Assembly (NCBI RefSeq): GCF_905475395.1 | Contig: NC_058342.1 | Location: 36,166,140 to 36,230,139 of the forward strand | Origin: Chrysoperla carnea | Taxonomy: Eukaryota; Arthropoda; Insecta; Neuroptera; Chrysopidae | DNA length: 64,000 bases | Reading direction: 5' to 3' | In this document: in pieces, positions 10,434-22,335 of the stretch | Layout of the letters: each line of letters begins with the position of its first letter | How positions within the stretch are numbered: position 1 is the stretch's first letter | The notes under the pieces: model-generated | Told to the model about the DNA's origin: nothing | The model's input: only the letters and a program-made list of their open reading frames with translations | Databases searched by the model: none | Position numbers and translations under genes: made by a program

Positions 10434-11273
10434 TATGTTCTGTCTGCGAAGGGGAGTTTATTGTAAAGACTACGGTAGGCTTCATGGAGGAAGGAAGGGG
10501 CTACAAAGTGGCTTGAATTGAGTCATTTAATTTAAAAGCGCTTCTCACCCAAATTAACTTTCAGTAAGAATGAACTCTCTGTGACAATAATTACAGTTCC
10601 TGGGAAAAATGAAAAGCACATTAATGACGATATTCTTCGATTGTTGAATGTTTAAAGAAAGTCCTAATTTTATGAATGGCTCTTGAATAGTGATCAAGAA
10701 CTATTGACTGGAACATACATATAAGTATATAATGAGTAGGGACTAGGTACTCTGTATTAAGTGAATGCGATGATTATCTATGCATGGTACAACGTGTCTT
10801 AAAAATTTATACACTGATCAATTTTCAAAGAACTGTTTTCTTTACACTAATCAATTTTCAGACTCACGAAGCAAGTTTAAGAGATTTGATTTTAGTCTTA
10901 AGATCAGTCATGAATTGATGGCAAAATCAAAACTGATAAGAAAGTGTATATGAAATATATCAAAGTATATTGAGTTTAGTCCCAAGTTTGTAACACTTAA
11001 AGATATTGATGCTAAAAACAAAATTTTGAAATAGTTATGCCCAGCGACGCCCAGGACTAATGTAACAACTGGTATAGTTGTAGATGTACGCCCCTACACA
11101 TTTTGTTGAACATTCTGTACTCTGTAGGTATATAAACATATTAGTATTAGTATTAGTAAAGAGATGAAGTGTTATAATAGGCGCATAAAACAGTGTTAGC
11201 ATGTGTATAATGTAAACGTAAATGAAACGTGTACCGTATACTTACTGTTTAGTCAATACTGTAAATTGTACGC
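10434..11273. other. Intergenic DNA with one repeat fragment
   Basis: No gene seen. 10,965-11,040 is a minus-strand fragment of the 9886-10,433 repeat (tgagtttagtcccaagtttg and following bases). Confidence 0.55.
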
Positions 11274-12443
11274 TAGTGATGGGACGAATGTTGCATTTTG
11301 TACATTTGAGAATGCAAATGTTAACTTTCAAATGAAGCGCTAACAAATTGTTATATACCGTCATTTTAAGAGCCTAAATGGCCGAGCGGTCTAAGGCATT
11401 TGCCTTGGACTATTTGTCCATTTAGACTTAGATTTGCGGGTTCGAATCCAGGCAGCGGCAGTGTGAACAATTTATAATTAATGGAAGTGCCGAATTGATC
11501 ACATTGTCGTCGCTTGGATAAGAACGAAATAACCGACTTCACCCTCAAAATTTAATTGTAAATATGTTTGTAATTAAATAAATAAAGATTAACAAATAAT
11601 GATGTGAGTGGTCTCTGTTATAGGCGTATATGTCAGAGAAACGGAGGCTAAACCCCATCATTATATACCGTCATTTTTGAGTTCATTACTTAAGAATAGA
11701 ATGCTACATTACTAGCAAATAACATAGGCTGTATTTTATTTTCAAAAAAATTAGGGTCCTGTACCAAAGATTTAAATCTATTTTTATTGTTATTAAGTTA
11801 AAATACTTTTTTTAATATTGTTTAAACAATTTAAATAACTAGCAATTCATTCACGTTCTAGCATTCAATTCCCTGACCTTCATTTAACTTCCTTTTTGTT
11901 CACAATCTAATGGATTTTAACTTTTAGTGTGGAACCCTAAAATACAGGCCTTGTTACTTGTTGATAATGTAGCATTTTATAGCTGAAAGAATTTTTAAAA
12001 TCGGTTTAGTAGTCAACTCAAAAATGACGGTTTGTATATTTTGTAGCACAAAACTTTTTATCTCCAACTTCACCCTTTTAGGGGATTAATTTCAAAAAAT
12101 CACTTCTTAAATGACACCTACAGTATAAAAATAATATCCTCTCAAAATTTCAATTTATCATTAGCCATTTAGGCTGGGCGTTCAGTCAGTCGAGACACTG
12201 CCTTTTCCCTGCGACTAGAAAGACAAATTTCAGTTTATTTTGATTTGAGGTTAGTTTGCTATAATTACATTTGTCCAACAGTCAAATTTAACTGTGATTC
12301 TTTATAAAAATATGAGTAAAGTACTTTATTAGTTAAGTTTGGGGCTATTTCGCAATTTATGATACAAAATTTTGATGATTTTTTGTTAAAAACATTCGCA
12401 TCGTTTTTTGCGAATGCGAATGTGAATATTCGTCCCATCACTA
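11274..12443. mobile_element. TIR transposon (hAT-like MITE) with nested SINE
   Basis: Termini are TAGTGATGGGACGAAT at 11,274 and the complement attcgtcccatcacta ending at 12,443. A second copy in DSTYK intron 3 (59,725-60,475) matches it along most of its length. This copy carries about 120 extra bases near its right end and a 293-bp SINE at 11,368-11,660. No transposase frame was recognised. The TIR sequence is of hAT style, but no clear 8-bp target duplication is visible around either copy. Confidence 0.78.
11368..11660 (+). mobile_element. tRNA-derived SINE family 2, full-length
   Basis: The head carries an A box (TGGCCGAGCGG at 11,379-11,389) and a B box (GGGTTCGAATCC at 11,438-11,449), typical of a tRNA-Leu/Ser ancestor. 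The tail contains aatgatgtgagtggtctctg and taaacccc. A perfect 17-bp duplication, ttatataccgtcatttt, lies at 11,351-11,367 and 11,661-11,677. The homologous position at 59.8 kb is uninterrupted, which proves insertion. The head lacks a closing acceptor stem, so it is not a functional tRNA gene. Confidence 0.9.
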
Positions 12444-13013
12444 CTGTAGAGTATATCTGTATACTGTATTCACAGTGAGTGAGCAATATCGTATGGCATG
12501 GTAGGTAGAGCATGGTAGCATGGTAGCATGGTATGGTGATGGTCATATACATATCATTTACGACTCATTTTATGTTTTAATTGGCCTTGTATTGACTATC
12601 ATTATGACTATCTAAATATCAAACTTTATATTACCTATAATCTATATCACATGTATTATATTAAGTGGGATATTCTGATCTAAAAGCCTTAATTGTACGC
12701 ACTTTTCACATTCAAATAAGAAAATGAAAAACATTTATGTAGCGGTTTTTTTTCATATGATATTTCTTGATATTTTAATTCACAATACGGCGTCGAAATG
12801 AAAATTTTGTTTTGAAATTTTTTTAAATCCGAAGTTCAGACGATAGAAGAGTTTATAAAGAAAATTCCCATCAAATTTCAAAGGAATCGGTCGAGTAGAA
12901 CTTGAGATATCATTTCAACCATCTCCAAAAATGTAGTTTCAAGAAAAACGCGTTTAAAGTTTGAGAGACACTTCCGACAGAGTCTACTGGACTACTGGTG
13001 ATGATGTAAGTAA
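12444..13013. other. AT-rich DNA with CATGGTA repeats
   Basis: Short tandem catggtagcatggta words at about 12,495-12,545; otherwise no supported feature. Confidence 0.55.
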
Positions 13014-13372
13014 TAGGGTATTCCACTATTTTTGAAAAAGTACTTCAAAATGTTGATTTTGTTAATAAAAAGCCATTAAAAATTTATTTCGGAAAAATAC
13101 ACAAACTTTCTTGCCAAAAACTTAAATTTTAAACCTTTTTTAAACTGTCAAAAACGTGGGCATCCAATTTGATGACGTAATATCGGTATCATTATACGAA
13201 ATAACACAAATAAGTTTGACAGATATATTCATAGACATCTGATAAATATAAATACTTATTATCTATGTATATATTATACCCAGCTGTCTACACTGAACTA
13301 ACTGATGGTCTATGGTTCATACCGATATGACATCACAGCAAGGCTTGTCCGCGTTTTAGGTCACGTGATATA
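13014..13372 (+). repeat. 360-bp dispersed repeat, copy 1
   Basis: From tagggtattccactattttt to tcacgtgatata, nearly identical to 63,058-63,422 in the same orientation, about 50 kb away. The copies differ by scattered substitutions and a 6-bp insertion in the second. No terminal inverted repeat or open frame was found, so the class is unknown. Confidence 0.9.
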
Positions 13373-13995
13373 CAGTTTAAAAATTACGATTTTTAATTTT
13401 AATATTATAAAAGAAAAATGTGCTTTTATGACTCGAAATCAGAATATTTAAGTTTATTTTTACATAAATTTTAACTTTTTTCAAATTTCATGATTTATTT
13501 TTGACTAACGATAATACCCGATATTGTTTATGGTAGATATTTCAACATGTTTCGTATATGATATCAATATGAATTGATATAAAAGTGATGAATTCGAATT
13601 AAATCCACTTTGAAAAATAAAATTTGGTGTAAAAATAAGGACTAATAACATTACAATAAATAAAAAAAAAAAACGGGAACATAATCAATAAATATGGAAA
13701 TGATGCATGTATAGATGCATTGAGTGATACTGATACTGATACTGTTATTAAATCAGATTTAGGTAGAACACATGCTCCCAGTTTCAACCTCCCAAATATT
13801 ATAAAAATAAATATAAATAGAAATACGAACAATTTTACTGTATTATTTAATACATAGAGCTGTCTGCAAGGGCTTAACTTATTTGGATTACTGTGCTCCT
13901 GGCTTCTGCTCATGCCACAATAAAAATATCTAGGTTTATCATTCCCTTTATGTTCTCCTACCCACCATGAATACAAGGTGCTTTAAAAAGTCTGT
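13373..13995. other. AT-rich DNA, no gene seen
   Basis: A 125-codon minus-strand frame at 13,599-13,976 is low-complexity (Phe/Ile-rich) and resembles no known protein. Confidence 0.5.
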
Positions 13996-14560
13996 ACAAA
14001 ACTTTATCAGATATAATAGAAATAAGCTCCCACTCAAGAAAAGCTTGCGAGGATGCCATACCAAGAAGGTCGTAACAGATTAGAAGATAATCTGAAAAAC
14101 CGACAATTAAAGGCATGGACCAGCTACGAGGGAGGGCGAATCGCCAAAAACCTGTTGGGTGAAGGAAACTCGCTCGGTAACAGAGCCGAGGAGATCTTGA
14201 AACTAACCAGAGTTGATATTAGAGTCATCGTACAGTTACTCACAGGGCATGATAACCTGAACAAGTTCCAACATCAGATTGGAAAAAGACAATCTCCCGC
14301 GTGTGACAGATGCGGAGAAACTTCTGTTACTGCCCGACGCTCATACAGCAGCGAAGGAAATGGTTTGGTCCGGCCATAGTCGAACCAGAAGATATTAGGA
14401 AACTCAGCGCTAGGCAAATCCTGGTTTTCAGTACATCAGTTGGTTATAATAGCCACTGAAAAGTGTAGCGGGGATAGAGTACAAGGGTCTATTTGGCTAA
14501 GTGCTCTGAACCATTGCTTCGAGGCCCGATACTCGAGCATGGCCCGCTTACCTCCATACT
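13996..14560 (+). pseudogene. Non-LTR retrotransposon (LINE) 3' end, frameshifted
   Basis: The plus strand encodes the C-terminal part of a LINE pol protein. The word LLTGHDNLNKFQHQIGK is followed by a CDRCGE zinc-knuckle start, as in Jockey/R1-type elements after the RNase H or reverse transcriptase region. The knuckle is broken by a frameshift near 14,320; the next frame continues with RRKWFGPAIVEPEDIRKLSA before a stop. The element is 5'-truncated and dead. The remaining bases to about 14,560 look like its 3' untranslated part. Confidence 0.7.
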
Positions 14561-15832
14561 CATATTCATAATAGAAATTACGTATTTCGACTACCAAGTA
14601 ATCATCATCAGTACGAATTAGCTAATCGTAATTACTCTTATTGTGTATGTTCCTCGTTGCTAATTTGATGCATATTTTCGTGTACCTACAATTTATACTG
14701 TTCTAAGTTTCTGTCAAATTGTAATGTCAGTGACGTCAGCCAATCAGCTTCATTCAGATGACTAGTGCTTGGCCAATGCGCATGATCCTTATATGCGCAT
14801 TAATATTCGAGTATTTTTGAAAAAATCAAGGTTAAATTTCATGATTTATTTAAAATTTTTAAGTTTGTTTTTGTAATTTTTTATTTTAAACGTTCAAAAA
14901 AGACTCGAAGGATCATGCGCTTTTGCCACGGATCTCGAACGTTATAGTTACACTACTGAGTGTTGCACAGACCTTTTTAAAGACACCCGGTATTTGATCG
15001 AACTTGGATTAGAGGAAAATATTACGAGAGTCAATATAGCGTGCCGTATGTAACAAAAAAAATTATTGAAAACGCCACACAAATTCCATATACGAGTTTA
15101 AATTGATGGTTTCAATTTTATCTTAACATTACAGGACTAATTGGGCAATGGGTCCCGCGATTTATGGTCATGTACTGTAAATTTTTGTATAAACTTAACC
15201 AACCAAATTAAATTTGGTTCCCTTATCAGAAAAAAGGTTTTTTTTGTATATAGTGACGTCATAAAAACAAAAAATTTTGTTTTGCTCAGCCACAGGCAAA
15301 TTTGATCCAATTTTAATAAGCCAAGTATGAAACTACATACTAAATTTGGGTTATATACCAGGTGTATTAGAATAAAGGGTCTCACATTCAGAGTTTATAC
15401 CAATTCTTGGTTCGAATTCACTTCTATCTTGAAAAAGTACTACCACTTTAAGCCCTAAGATAAGAAGCTCAAATTGAATCATTATATGGAGGTGATGTTA
15501 CTAGAGCATGGAGCATGGGGCATGATGAACGTAGAGTGGGTATGGGTAGTCGTTTTACAAATTCATCGAGTCTTTTTTAATTACAAATTCATTGAATATT
15601 CCAATTGTCTTCAAATGACCACCGACCATCGACCATTGTTTACTTACCCCCTCTACCCTGCTTACAATTATAAATGTCAATGTAATTACAAAGTCAATTA
15701 AAATTTTCTTAATTGAATTTTCAACAGATCTCGTGCATTACATCCATACAAAGTGACGTGGCATTTCCAAAGAGAGGAAACCGGAGTATTTGAGAGTATT
15801 TTAGATAATTACCAAATAACTAACATTTTTAT
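14561..15832. other. Intergenic DNA, no gene seen
   Basis: AT-rich, with short frames lacking any domain. No clear repeat boundaries. Confidence 0.5.
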
Positions 15833-16110
15833 ACCCTGTATATATGTAAGATATATCAAGGTATATTAAGTTTAGTCTCAAGTTTGTAACTACAGCTTGC
15901 AAATATTGATGCTACCAATAAAATTTTGGTATAGATGTTCATAATCGTGTCTGTGGACACGATAACTCAAAAAAAAAATGAGATATCAAGCTGAAATATT
16001 TATAGCATGCTTACGGCGTAAAAAAGTGAGGCTAAGTTCGTAAATGAGCAACATAGGTCAATTGGGTCTTGAGTACGTGCACTTCTTGTGCAAGATTTTA
16101 GACAATATCT
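15833..16110 (-). repeat. Partial copy of the 9.9-kb repeat family
   Basis: Begins with the palindromic terminus (ataccctgtatatatgtaag), then gtctcaagtttgtaac, and later gtctgtggacacgataactc. This is the reverse of the right half of the 9886-10,433 element. Confidence 0.7.
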
Positions 16111-16184
16111 TAAAAACTACTCAGCGAGCAGAGAAATGAACCCAATTTTTATATTCTTACACAAAGTTTTATCAAGTATGAGTT

Positions 16185-16345
16185 GGGTTTTTTTTCAATT
16201 TTATTGATCATTTATAATGATTTTTTCCATACAATCTCAGTTTTCGGAATAGCTCTGTTTTTACGATTATCGAGATTACTGTATATCATATTTTAAGGAT
16301 TTCACGCTCCGGGTGGCTAGCCGGCTCGCCCCCCCCCTTGGATCG
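16185..16345 (+). repeat. 170-bp interspersed repeat, copy B
   Basis: Same sequence as 4394-4564 with a few substitutions and a 7-base insertion (tctgttt). Also preceded by GAGTTGGG. Confidence 0.8.
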
Positions 16346-17029
16346 GGCTCTACCCAATTAATAAATACGTAAGCTGAACTTACCTATTACCCTGACACTT
16401 CTAATTCTTCTTTTTCTAGAACGATTTTTTAATAAGGACAATTGGTTAAATGAGAAAGGAGCTGTTCAACAAAAATAAAATAATAGCAGGTAATCCGTAC
16501 ATTTTATAATAATAATCTGTACAGGTTATTTCAACAATTAACTCAATAAATCGTTTGTTTTCCTGACTTGTTCAGTGTTCAGTGTTTAGTGTTCAGTGCT
16601 CAGTTCTCAGTGTCCTTAAACACAATTAATTATCCTTTTTAAAGTGTACCATTCTACTGCATATAATATTAAAATTAAAATAAAGTGTAAGTATCTCTTG
16701 TTTAATGGTCTTGTACATTTCCAACCCCCTTACATCTCTACACCCCTTACTCAAGTACTCATGTACTCAAGTATTTCTCAATTGCTTGATTGTACAGATT
16801 TTCTTAAGATAAAAACAATTATTATACATTTTCATTTCCATTTGTAATTATTTCAATTTTTCTTCAATCAAAACAGAATTTTTCTACATTTTAAAATAAT
16901 CCTTACCGTGCTGTTAAAAAATGTGGTTTTTGACTTTCAAAACATAGTCCGGCGGCCACTTGATTTACAATCATTTGTGACGCTTTAGCGATCAACTACT
17001 TCTTCAAATATTCTATGAATTCGATTGTA
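16346..17029. other. AT-rich DNA, no gene seen
   Basis: Includes short direct CAGTGTTCAGTGTTTAGTG words at about 16,575-16,612. No gene or RNA recognised. Confidence 0.55.
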
Positions 17030-17345
17030 AAATTTTTTGGGTCAAAATAACCTTATAACATGGTGTTTTTCGATTTTTTCCGAAGGCATTGGATTTATTT
17101 AATCGATTTTTGACGTTACATCGAAAATTATCCGCCCAAATGTTAACTAAACTCGATATTTAAATGTTTTGAGTCAAAATTACCATAATACATCAGTTTT
17201 ATCCAAATCGGAAAAATTTTTCTCGATTTTTTGAAATTTTTTCGAAGGGGCACCCCTTCGAAAAAATCGAAAAATTTGAAAAAAGTTGATAAAACTCAGT
17301 TAATAAGGTAATTATTACCCAAAAAAATTCAAAAATTGGATTGAT
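17030..17345. repeat. Foldback-like repeat centred on a GGGGCACCCC palindrome
   Basis: A central palindrome, ttcgaaggggcaccccttcg, is flanked by longer imperfect arms. Tcaaaattaccataatacat on the left answers taaggtaattattaccc on the right, and cagttttatcc answers gataaaactcag. Single-arm relatives occur at 3835-4020, in AP-2 alpha intron 10 and near 47,700. Confidence 0.65.
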
Positions 17346-17975
17346 TTCGTGGTTTAGTAAATATTTTCGGAGAAAAACGATATATTGAATCGAAAATGTG
17401 TAGCGTAGGAGCTGCGTTAGCTAAGAGACTTCCTTTAGAGAAAGAAAAAACCAACACATTTTTCTTATTGTATTTAAAACTGATTAAATAATACAAAAAT
17501 ATTTTTTATTTTAAGAAAATTCAAAATTTTCTATTTTAAGCTGCGTTAGCCAAACGAATTCTCTCAAAGATTGTAAAAAATAAAAACATATTTAACACTA
17601 ACGACGTACTAACTGCACTATCAATACGCATCTCATGTACTTAATTGATAATAAAAAAGATTACATAATCAAAATTATTTGTAATATGATTGACACAGCA
17701 CATCATAACACACAAATTATGTAACAAAATACACAACAGGGTGTACGAGAGAGAGAATAAGAGAGGGCCCTTTAATTAAATTTGTAGATGATTAAGTTGA
17801 TGGCTATGATATCTGTGTGTGTGTGTGTGTGTGTGTGTTATGTAACAATAATAATTGTATTACATAATAACATCAACTAAAAGTGAGTAAACAACAACAC
17901 ATAAAGTTATATAATAATAATAATAATAATAATAACGAACGAGGGTTATATAATCATATAATATACCACTACTGT
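17346..17975. other. AT-rich DNA with GT and TAA microsatellites
   Basis: A (GT)n run occupies about 17,814-17,838 and a (TAA)n run about 17,909-17,935. No gene seen. Confidence 0.7.
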
Positions 17976-18044
17976 ACTGTGTTTGTTACTCACTGCGTTT
18001 ACGTAACGTAGCGTAACGTAAACGCAGTGAGTAACAAATACAGT
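17976..18044. repeat. Short near-perfect hairpin
   Basis: Arms 17,976-18,004 and 18,016-18,044 (29 bases each) are complementary except for one position. The loop of 11 bases contains the direct words cgta/cgta. It is less AT-rich than its surroundings and contains no coding frame. It could be a minimal MITE or a replication-slippage palindrome. Confidence 0.85.
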
Positions 18045-18733
18045 GGCGTTCAGTGACTGGAGAAAGTCATGTATCATTTCAGATTTTTCCCATTCATATT
18101 TTTCGTAGAACTCATTCTTCAGAGAACTTTTAGGCTACTTTTTCTCACAATTATTATACCTGGTATATATGAAACTCGCTCGATCCGTGAGAGAAATTCC
18201 GCTACCGTAGTTACCGTGACGCATGGCTAGCCTGTACCCGTGGCTAAAAATAACAAATTCTATATATCGTATTCCATTCAAAAATGATCAATAACTTTCA
18301 ACCATAAAAAATATTTGCCCCAAAAGCATTGAAAACTTTTGGACATCGTGGAAAATATTGTAGAGATGCCCATGCAGCATGCACAGATGAATATTAAAAG
18401 TTTCAATCAAATCATATTTATAATGATATGGACCCTTACACAACCATTTTCATTTTTATGGTTATTATATAATATTATATATACCTAATACCCATATTTA
18501 GAAAATATATATCATTTACTGTATGTACGATGTACGATGTACGATGTGCCATTACTACCTACCACCTACCACCTACCTAGTACCTAACCTACAGTTACAC
18601 TAAACCTATATTTTTATAAAGCTTTCTACACTATTTTTATTTTGAATCAGATTACTGATTATGGTAACTCTATCACCCGAAAAATTACCAAAAATTGTTT
18701 AGCTTCTTCTTCTTGTATACATATTTTTATAAT
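18045..18733. other. AT-rich DNA, no gene seen
   Basis: Tandem gtacgatgtacgatgtacga words at about 18,525-18,547 and CTACCTACCAC-type words just after; otherwise nothing supported. Confidence 0.55.
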
Positions 18734-19142
18734 ATACAAGGTGTTTTATTATCGACTGCAAAATTTTCGCCTCCTGAATAAGCTAAGAAAAAAAATAAGA
18801 AAATGTTCTTTACCAAATTTGAATCTGAGGCCTAATTTACGAGATAATTATCCTACTCTTAATATAATCAATTAATTAACAGATGATGTGTTTTATCATA
18901 GTGGAAGGAGTGATCTTTTTTTTGTAGTAATTTTGCATGTAGACACTCCTTCCACTATGATAAAACACATCCTCTTTTTAAGTAGTGTTTTATTGGATGA
19001 ATTTGATTTGAAGGAATGTAAGGGTAATTATCTCGTAAATTAGGTCTCAGATCAAAATTTGGTAAAGAACATTTTGTTCTTCTTTTTTCTCATCTTATTC
19101 AGGTAGCAAATGTTCTGCAGTCAATAATAGAACATCGTGTAT
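18734..19142. mobile_element. Foldback MITE, 409 bp, arms about 190 bp
   Basis: Nearly the whole element is an inverted repeat. The outer ends are atacaaggtgttttattatc and its degenerate complement ending acatcgtgtat. Middle arm words (aatttacgagataattatcc, taaagaacatttt) recur in complement. The innermost arms atgtgttttatcatagtgga (18,886 on) and its complement (to about 18,971) are perfect over about 27 bases around a loop of some 30 bases. No protein is encoded. The transposon superfamily is unknown. Confidence 0.85.
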
Positions 19143-20250
19143 AAAATTATGAGAACAGATAATCAAAGTCTGTCACCCAAATTGTTTTATTTCTCTGGTT
19201 TTTCTTAAAATACGAAAGAAAAATTTACTCAAGTAAAATTAAAAAGGCACATTGAAAAATTCTGCAGGGGTTTCATTATTTATTTTCAACAATAAAGTTT
19301 GATAAATTTGGTCTTAGCGAGATAGGGCTTGGTCATGCAGAATTGGATCTTGATCTTGATCTTAACTCACACCAAAATTGCAAGACCGAGACTAATTTTA
19401 CTCATCACTATTGCATTTTCTTTCTATTTGCCCATTTTTTTAATGCTCGTAAATCAAATTGGGGTAGGACCAAAATTTTTTTTGTGGATGCTGCATAAAT
19501 GTTCAATTTGGCACTGGTGTTAGCATAAATATTTTAGAGTGAGAGGCAAAAGTCTATGTAAATGAAAAATCCCATTTAAGATTTATCAAGCACTTATCGA
19601 GAAAATGTGAAAACTTTTGAAACACACTGTTAAAATATTAAGTGTCGGTTGTCCCCTATTTATAAAATGATGCATGCATTTATTTAAAATTTGATTAAAT
19701 AATCATAAAATCATGTTTGAAAGTTTTTTTAATAAATTTAAAAAAAAAAAAAAACAACAGAAAAGGAACAGCTTTACTAGTAAACATACATCCCCCACCC
19801 CAATCCCCAACACAAGCACGCTTAATAATAATTTATTTACGAGTCTCAAAATTTCATTAAAAACTTTGCCAAATGGGCACTTAGCACATACTTATACAAA
19901 TACTAAATATTATTGAAAGCTATATTTTACTGATCGTAATAAAAAAAAAAAAACTTTATGCTTTTGTGCTTTTTTATTTTTTATTTTGAGATTAACATGT
20001 ATCGACTATCGATGCGATGCCTGTGGAATGAGGTTATAAATATATTTTGGAAGAAGGTGTTGCGAATCTGAGCACTAAATCTACGCGAACATTTATCAAA
20101 ATAGCAAATAAAAAATAAGTGATAATTTAAAAAAACTAAAAAAAAATCGCTTTTGCAACTACCTGAATTAAAGAGTAGAAAATAACTTCTAAGAAGGTCC
20201 TTTCGCCGCCAATATTAATTAAAGAATATTAGATTACAAGGAAAAATAAT
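19143..20250. other. Intergenic DNA with one degraded MITE
   Basis: About 19,290-19,412 is a second, degraded copy of the 7540-7755 element (ttgcaagaccgagactaatt, then actcatcact). The remainder is AT-rich without genes. Confidence 0.5.
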
Positions 20251-20470
20251 ATCTATATATTATAAATGCGAAAGTAAGCATGTTTGTTTGTTTGTTACGG
20301 TACTAGCTTCATCTACTCATAAACAGCTAACTTCGCAGATACTACTTACCGACGACAGCGCGGCTGGTGGCTGAAAAATGAACTATAAATTCTAATGCTT
20401 TAGCATGTAGCGATAGTTCTCCTTCTTTATAACCTCCATGGGTACTAGGCAGCCAAGGATTTCGGTAACT
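20251..20470. repeat. Repeat with GTTTGTTTGTTTG start
   Basis: Opens with tatattataaatgcgaaagt, then catgtttgtttgtttgttac. The same opening occurs at 22,125-22,190. This opening is common in insect interspersed repeats, but the two copies diverge soon after and I cannot name the class. Confidence 0.5.
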
Positions 20471-20969
20471 ACGGAGGTGCAATTCCACTCGGGTCGAGTT
20501 AGTCTTATGTGATTATAACACAGACGTCATAACACAAACATTTCTTATATGTGACAACAAAAATCAACACCACCACCCCCCTCCTCTTACAAAGTCACAC
20601 ACTCGTTTATTATTCAAATTTAAGTTCATGTCAAAGCAACACACAACGTCATATTCGTGTACATTTTTATATAACAAGGCGAGAAAAATTGATTTATTAA
20701 AGTTGTATTATTAAAAAATTTGATTCTGCAAATATTCTATGATTGCTATTTATTTTTTTGTATTGTTTCAATAAAATTACCTAGACGGTACCGTACACAA
20801 GTACACAAGTACAAATCACTGCTGTTCTTTATAATATCTCATTCCCGTTCTTCTCTTTCACTCCCACCCCCCACCCACGTCTTCGTCTTCATCCCTTCCT
20901 AAAAACATAACTTTATTAAAAACATCAATTTTAAAGTTTTATTAAAACATTTTCAATAAAATTATAAAT
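20471..20969. other. Intergenic DNA, no gene seen
   Basis: AT-rich with a C-rich patch near 20,568-20,585. No supported feature. Confidence 0.5.
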
Positions 20970-21543
20970 AACAAGTGAAAACAAACAATTGACTGAGTTA
21001 ATTGTTGAAATACCATGCATAGACAGTTTTGATGACGCAATCGTTTGTCTTTTGACGTCACGTAAATAAAGAAAGATTTCCACTCTTAAATAGCCACACA
21101 CACATAACTGATATTCCCATATTAATACATACTACAAAATTTTCACCTAATTAGCGCCCTCGTGGGTAAACAGTGATGTTTACAAGAAAATGTTTCAAAC
21201 AAAAGTTGTTTATTTTTTTATAGGGAACATTTTTTACATTTAAACTTTTGTTCTATCTCTAACGGTTTACAAGACCCAATGTTGCTTATTTACGAACTCG
21301 ACCTCACTTTTTACGTCTTAAGCACACTATAAAAATTTCAACTTGGTATCTCTTTTCGTTTGTGAGCAATCGTGATGACAAACGGACAGATGACAGACGA
21401 CAGACAGGCATACGGAAATGGACTAATTAGGTGATTCTATGAACACCTAAACCAAATTTTTTTTCGTAGTATCAGTATTTTTAAGCGTTACAAACTTGGG
21501 ACTAAACTTAATATATTATGTATATTTCATATACATGGTATAA
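20970..21543 (+). mobile_element. Interspersed element, second long copy
   Basis: Colinear with 9886-10,433 over its entire length, from aacaagtgaaaacaaacaat to the terminal tatacatggtata. It differs by substitutions and small indels, including a longer stretch around gacgcaatcgtttgtctttt. No frame is preserved in either copy, so the pair fits a non-autonomous family. Confidence 0.8.
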
Positions 21544-22124
21544 AAATAAATTTTGTCTTTTGTCTCCTATTTTTTTACTTGAACAAACCTTCAATTCATA
21601 CTTTTCTTATTCTCCATAGGTAAACTTGCCATAGGATAGCGACGCCCCTCTATTTGCCATCGGCTAGCGACGCCCTTATGAACGAAACCAAAAATTGCAT
21701 TAAGAGTCAAATGATTCATGTATTAATATTTTCTAAATGAATACAACTAATGTCCCAAACACTCTGTAGTTCTATTTAATAGGTAGTTAAGTGTATTATT
21801 GAATTACAAGCAAAACAAGCACTTGGACTAATTATATGAGTGTTGGTCGATGTCGTTTGAACATTGTCAGTGAACGTTTGAAGTCAGTAACAAATGTATT
21901 TATCGTTATAATAATTTTATGGAGGCAACAGTCGTCCCAAACCCAATTCAATTCCACTGAATCAACCCTCAATCCTCAATATCACTCACCCTACATATAT
22001 ATACATATACTCTAAATGTACAGGTTGATTCATTATATTGGCTAAGCTTTTTAAGCTTCATCGGACATTAAGGCAATATATAGATAGATAAAAATCTTAA
22101 TTTTGATATGTTATGAATATATCC
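21544..22124. other. Intergenic DNA, no gene seen
   Basis: AT-rich. Short direct repeats of agcgacgccc near 21,639-21,676 only. Confidence 0.5.
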
Positions 22125-22335
22125 CTATATATTATAAATGTGAAAGTAAGCATGTTTGTTTGTTGATTTGTTACGCTTTCACGCAAAATCTAGCGAATGG
22201 TTTTTAATGCAACTATACAGCAATATAGTTCATACATCAGAATAACACATGAGATATAAACATTTGCTATTTTAAATTTTTACAAAAACTTTTAATTTAT
22301 GGTTCAAAATAATGTTCACAGATGGAGCAGAATGA
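22125..22335. repeat. Repeat with GTTTGTTTGTTG start, extended copy
   Basis: Starts like 20,251 and continues with cgctttcacgcaaaatctag, then ends near atttatggttcaaaat. The last words reappear in LRIG intron 7 (43,935-44,050), linking the two repeats. Confidence 0.5.

Noticed and set aside
11368-11460. Apparent tRNA-Leu gene
   Set aside because: Same reason, and the target-site duplication plus the empty site at 59.8 kb show it is the head of an inserted SINE.
13599-13976. 125-codon minus-strand frame as a membrane protein gene
   Set aside because: Runs of Phe and Ile come from AT-rich low-complexity DNA; no family match and no flanking gene structure.
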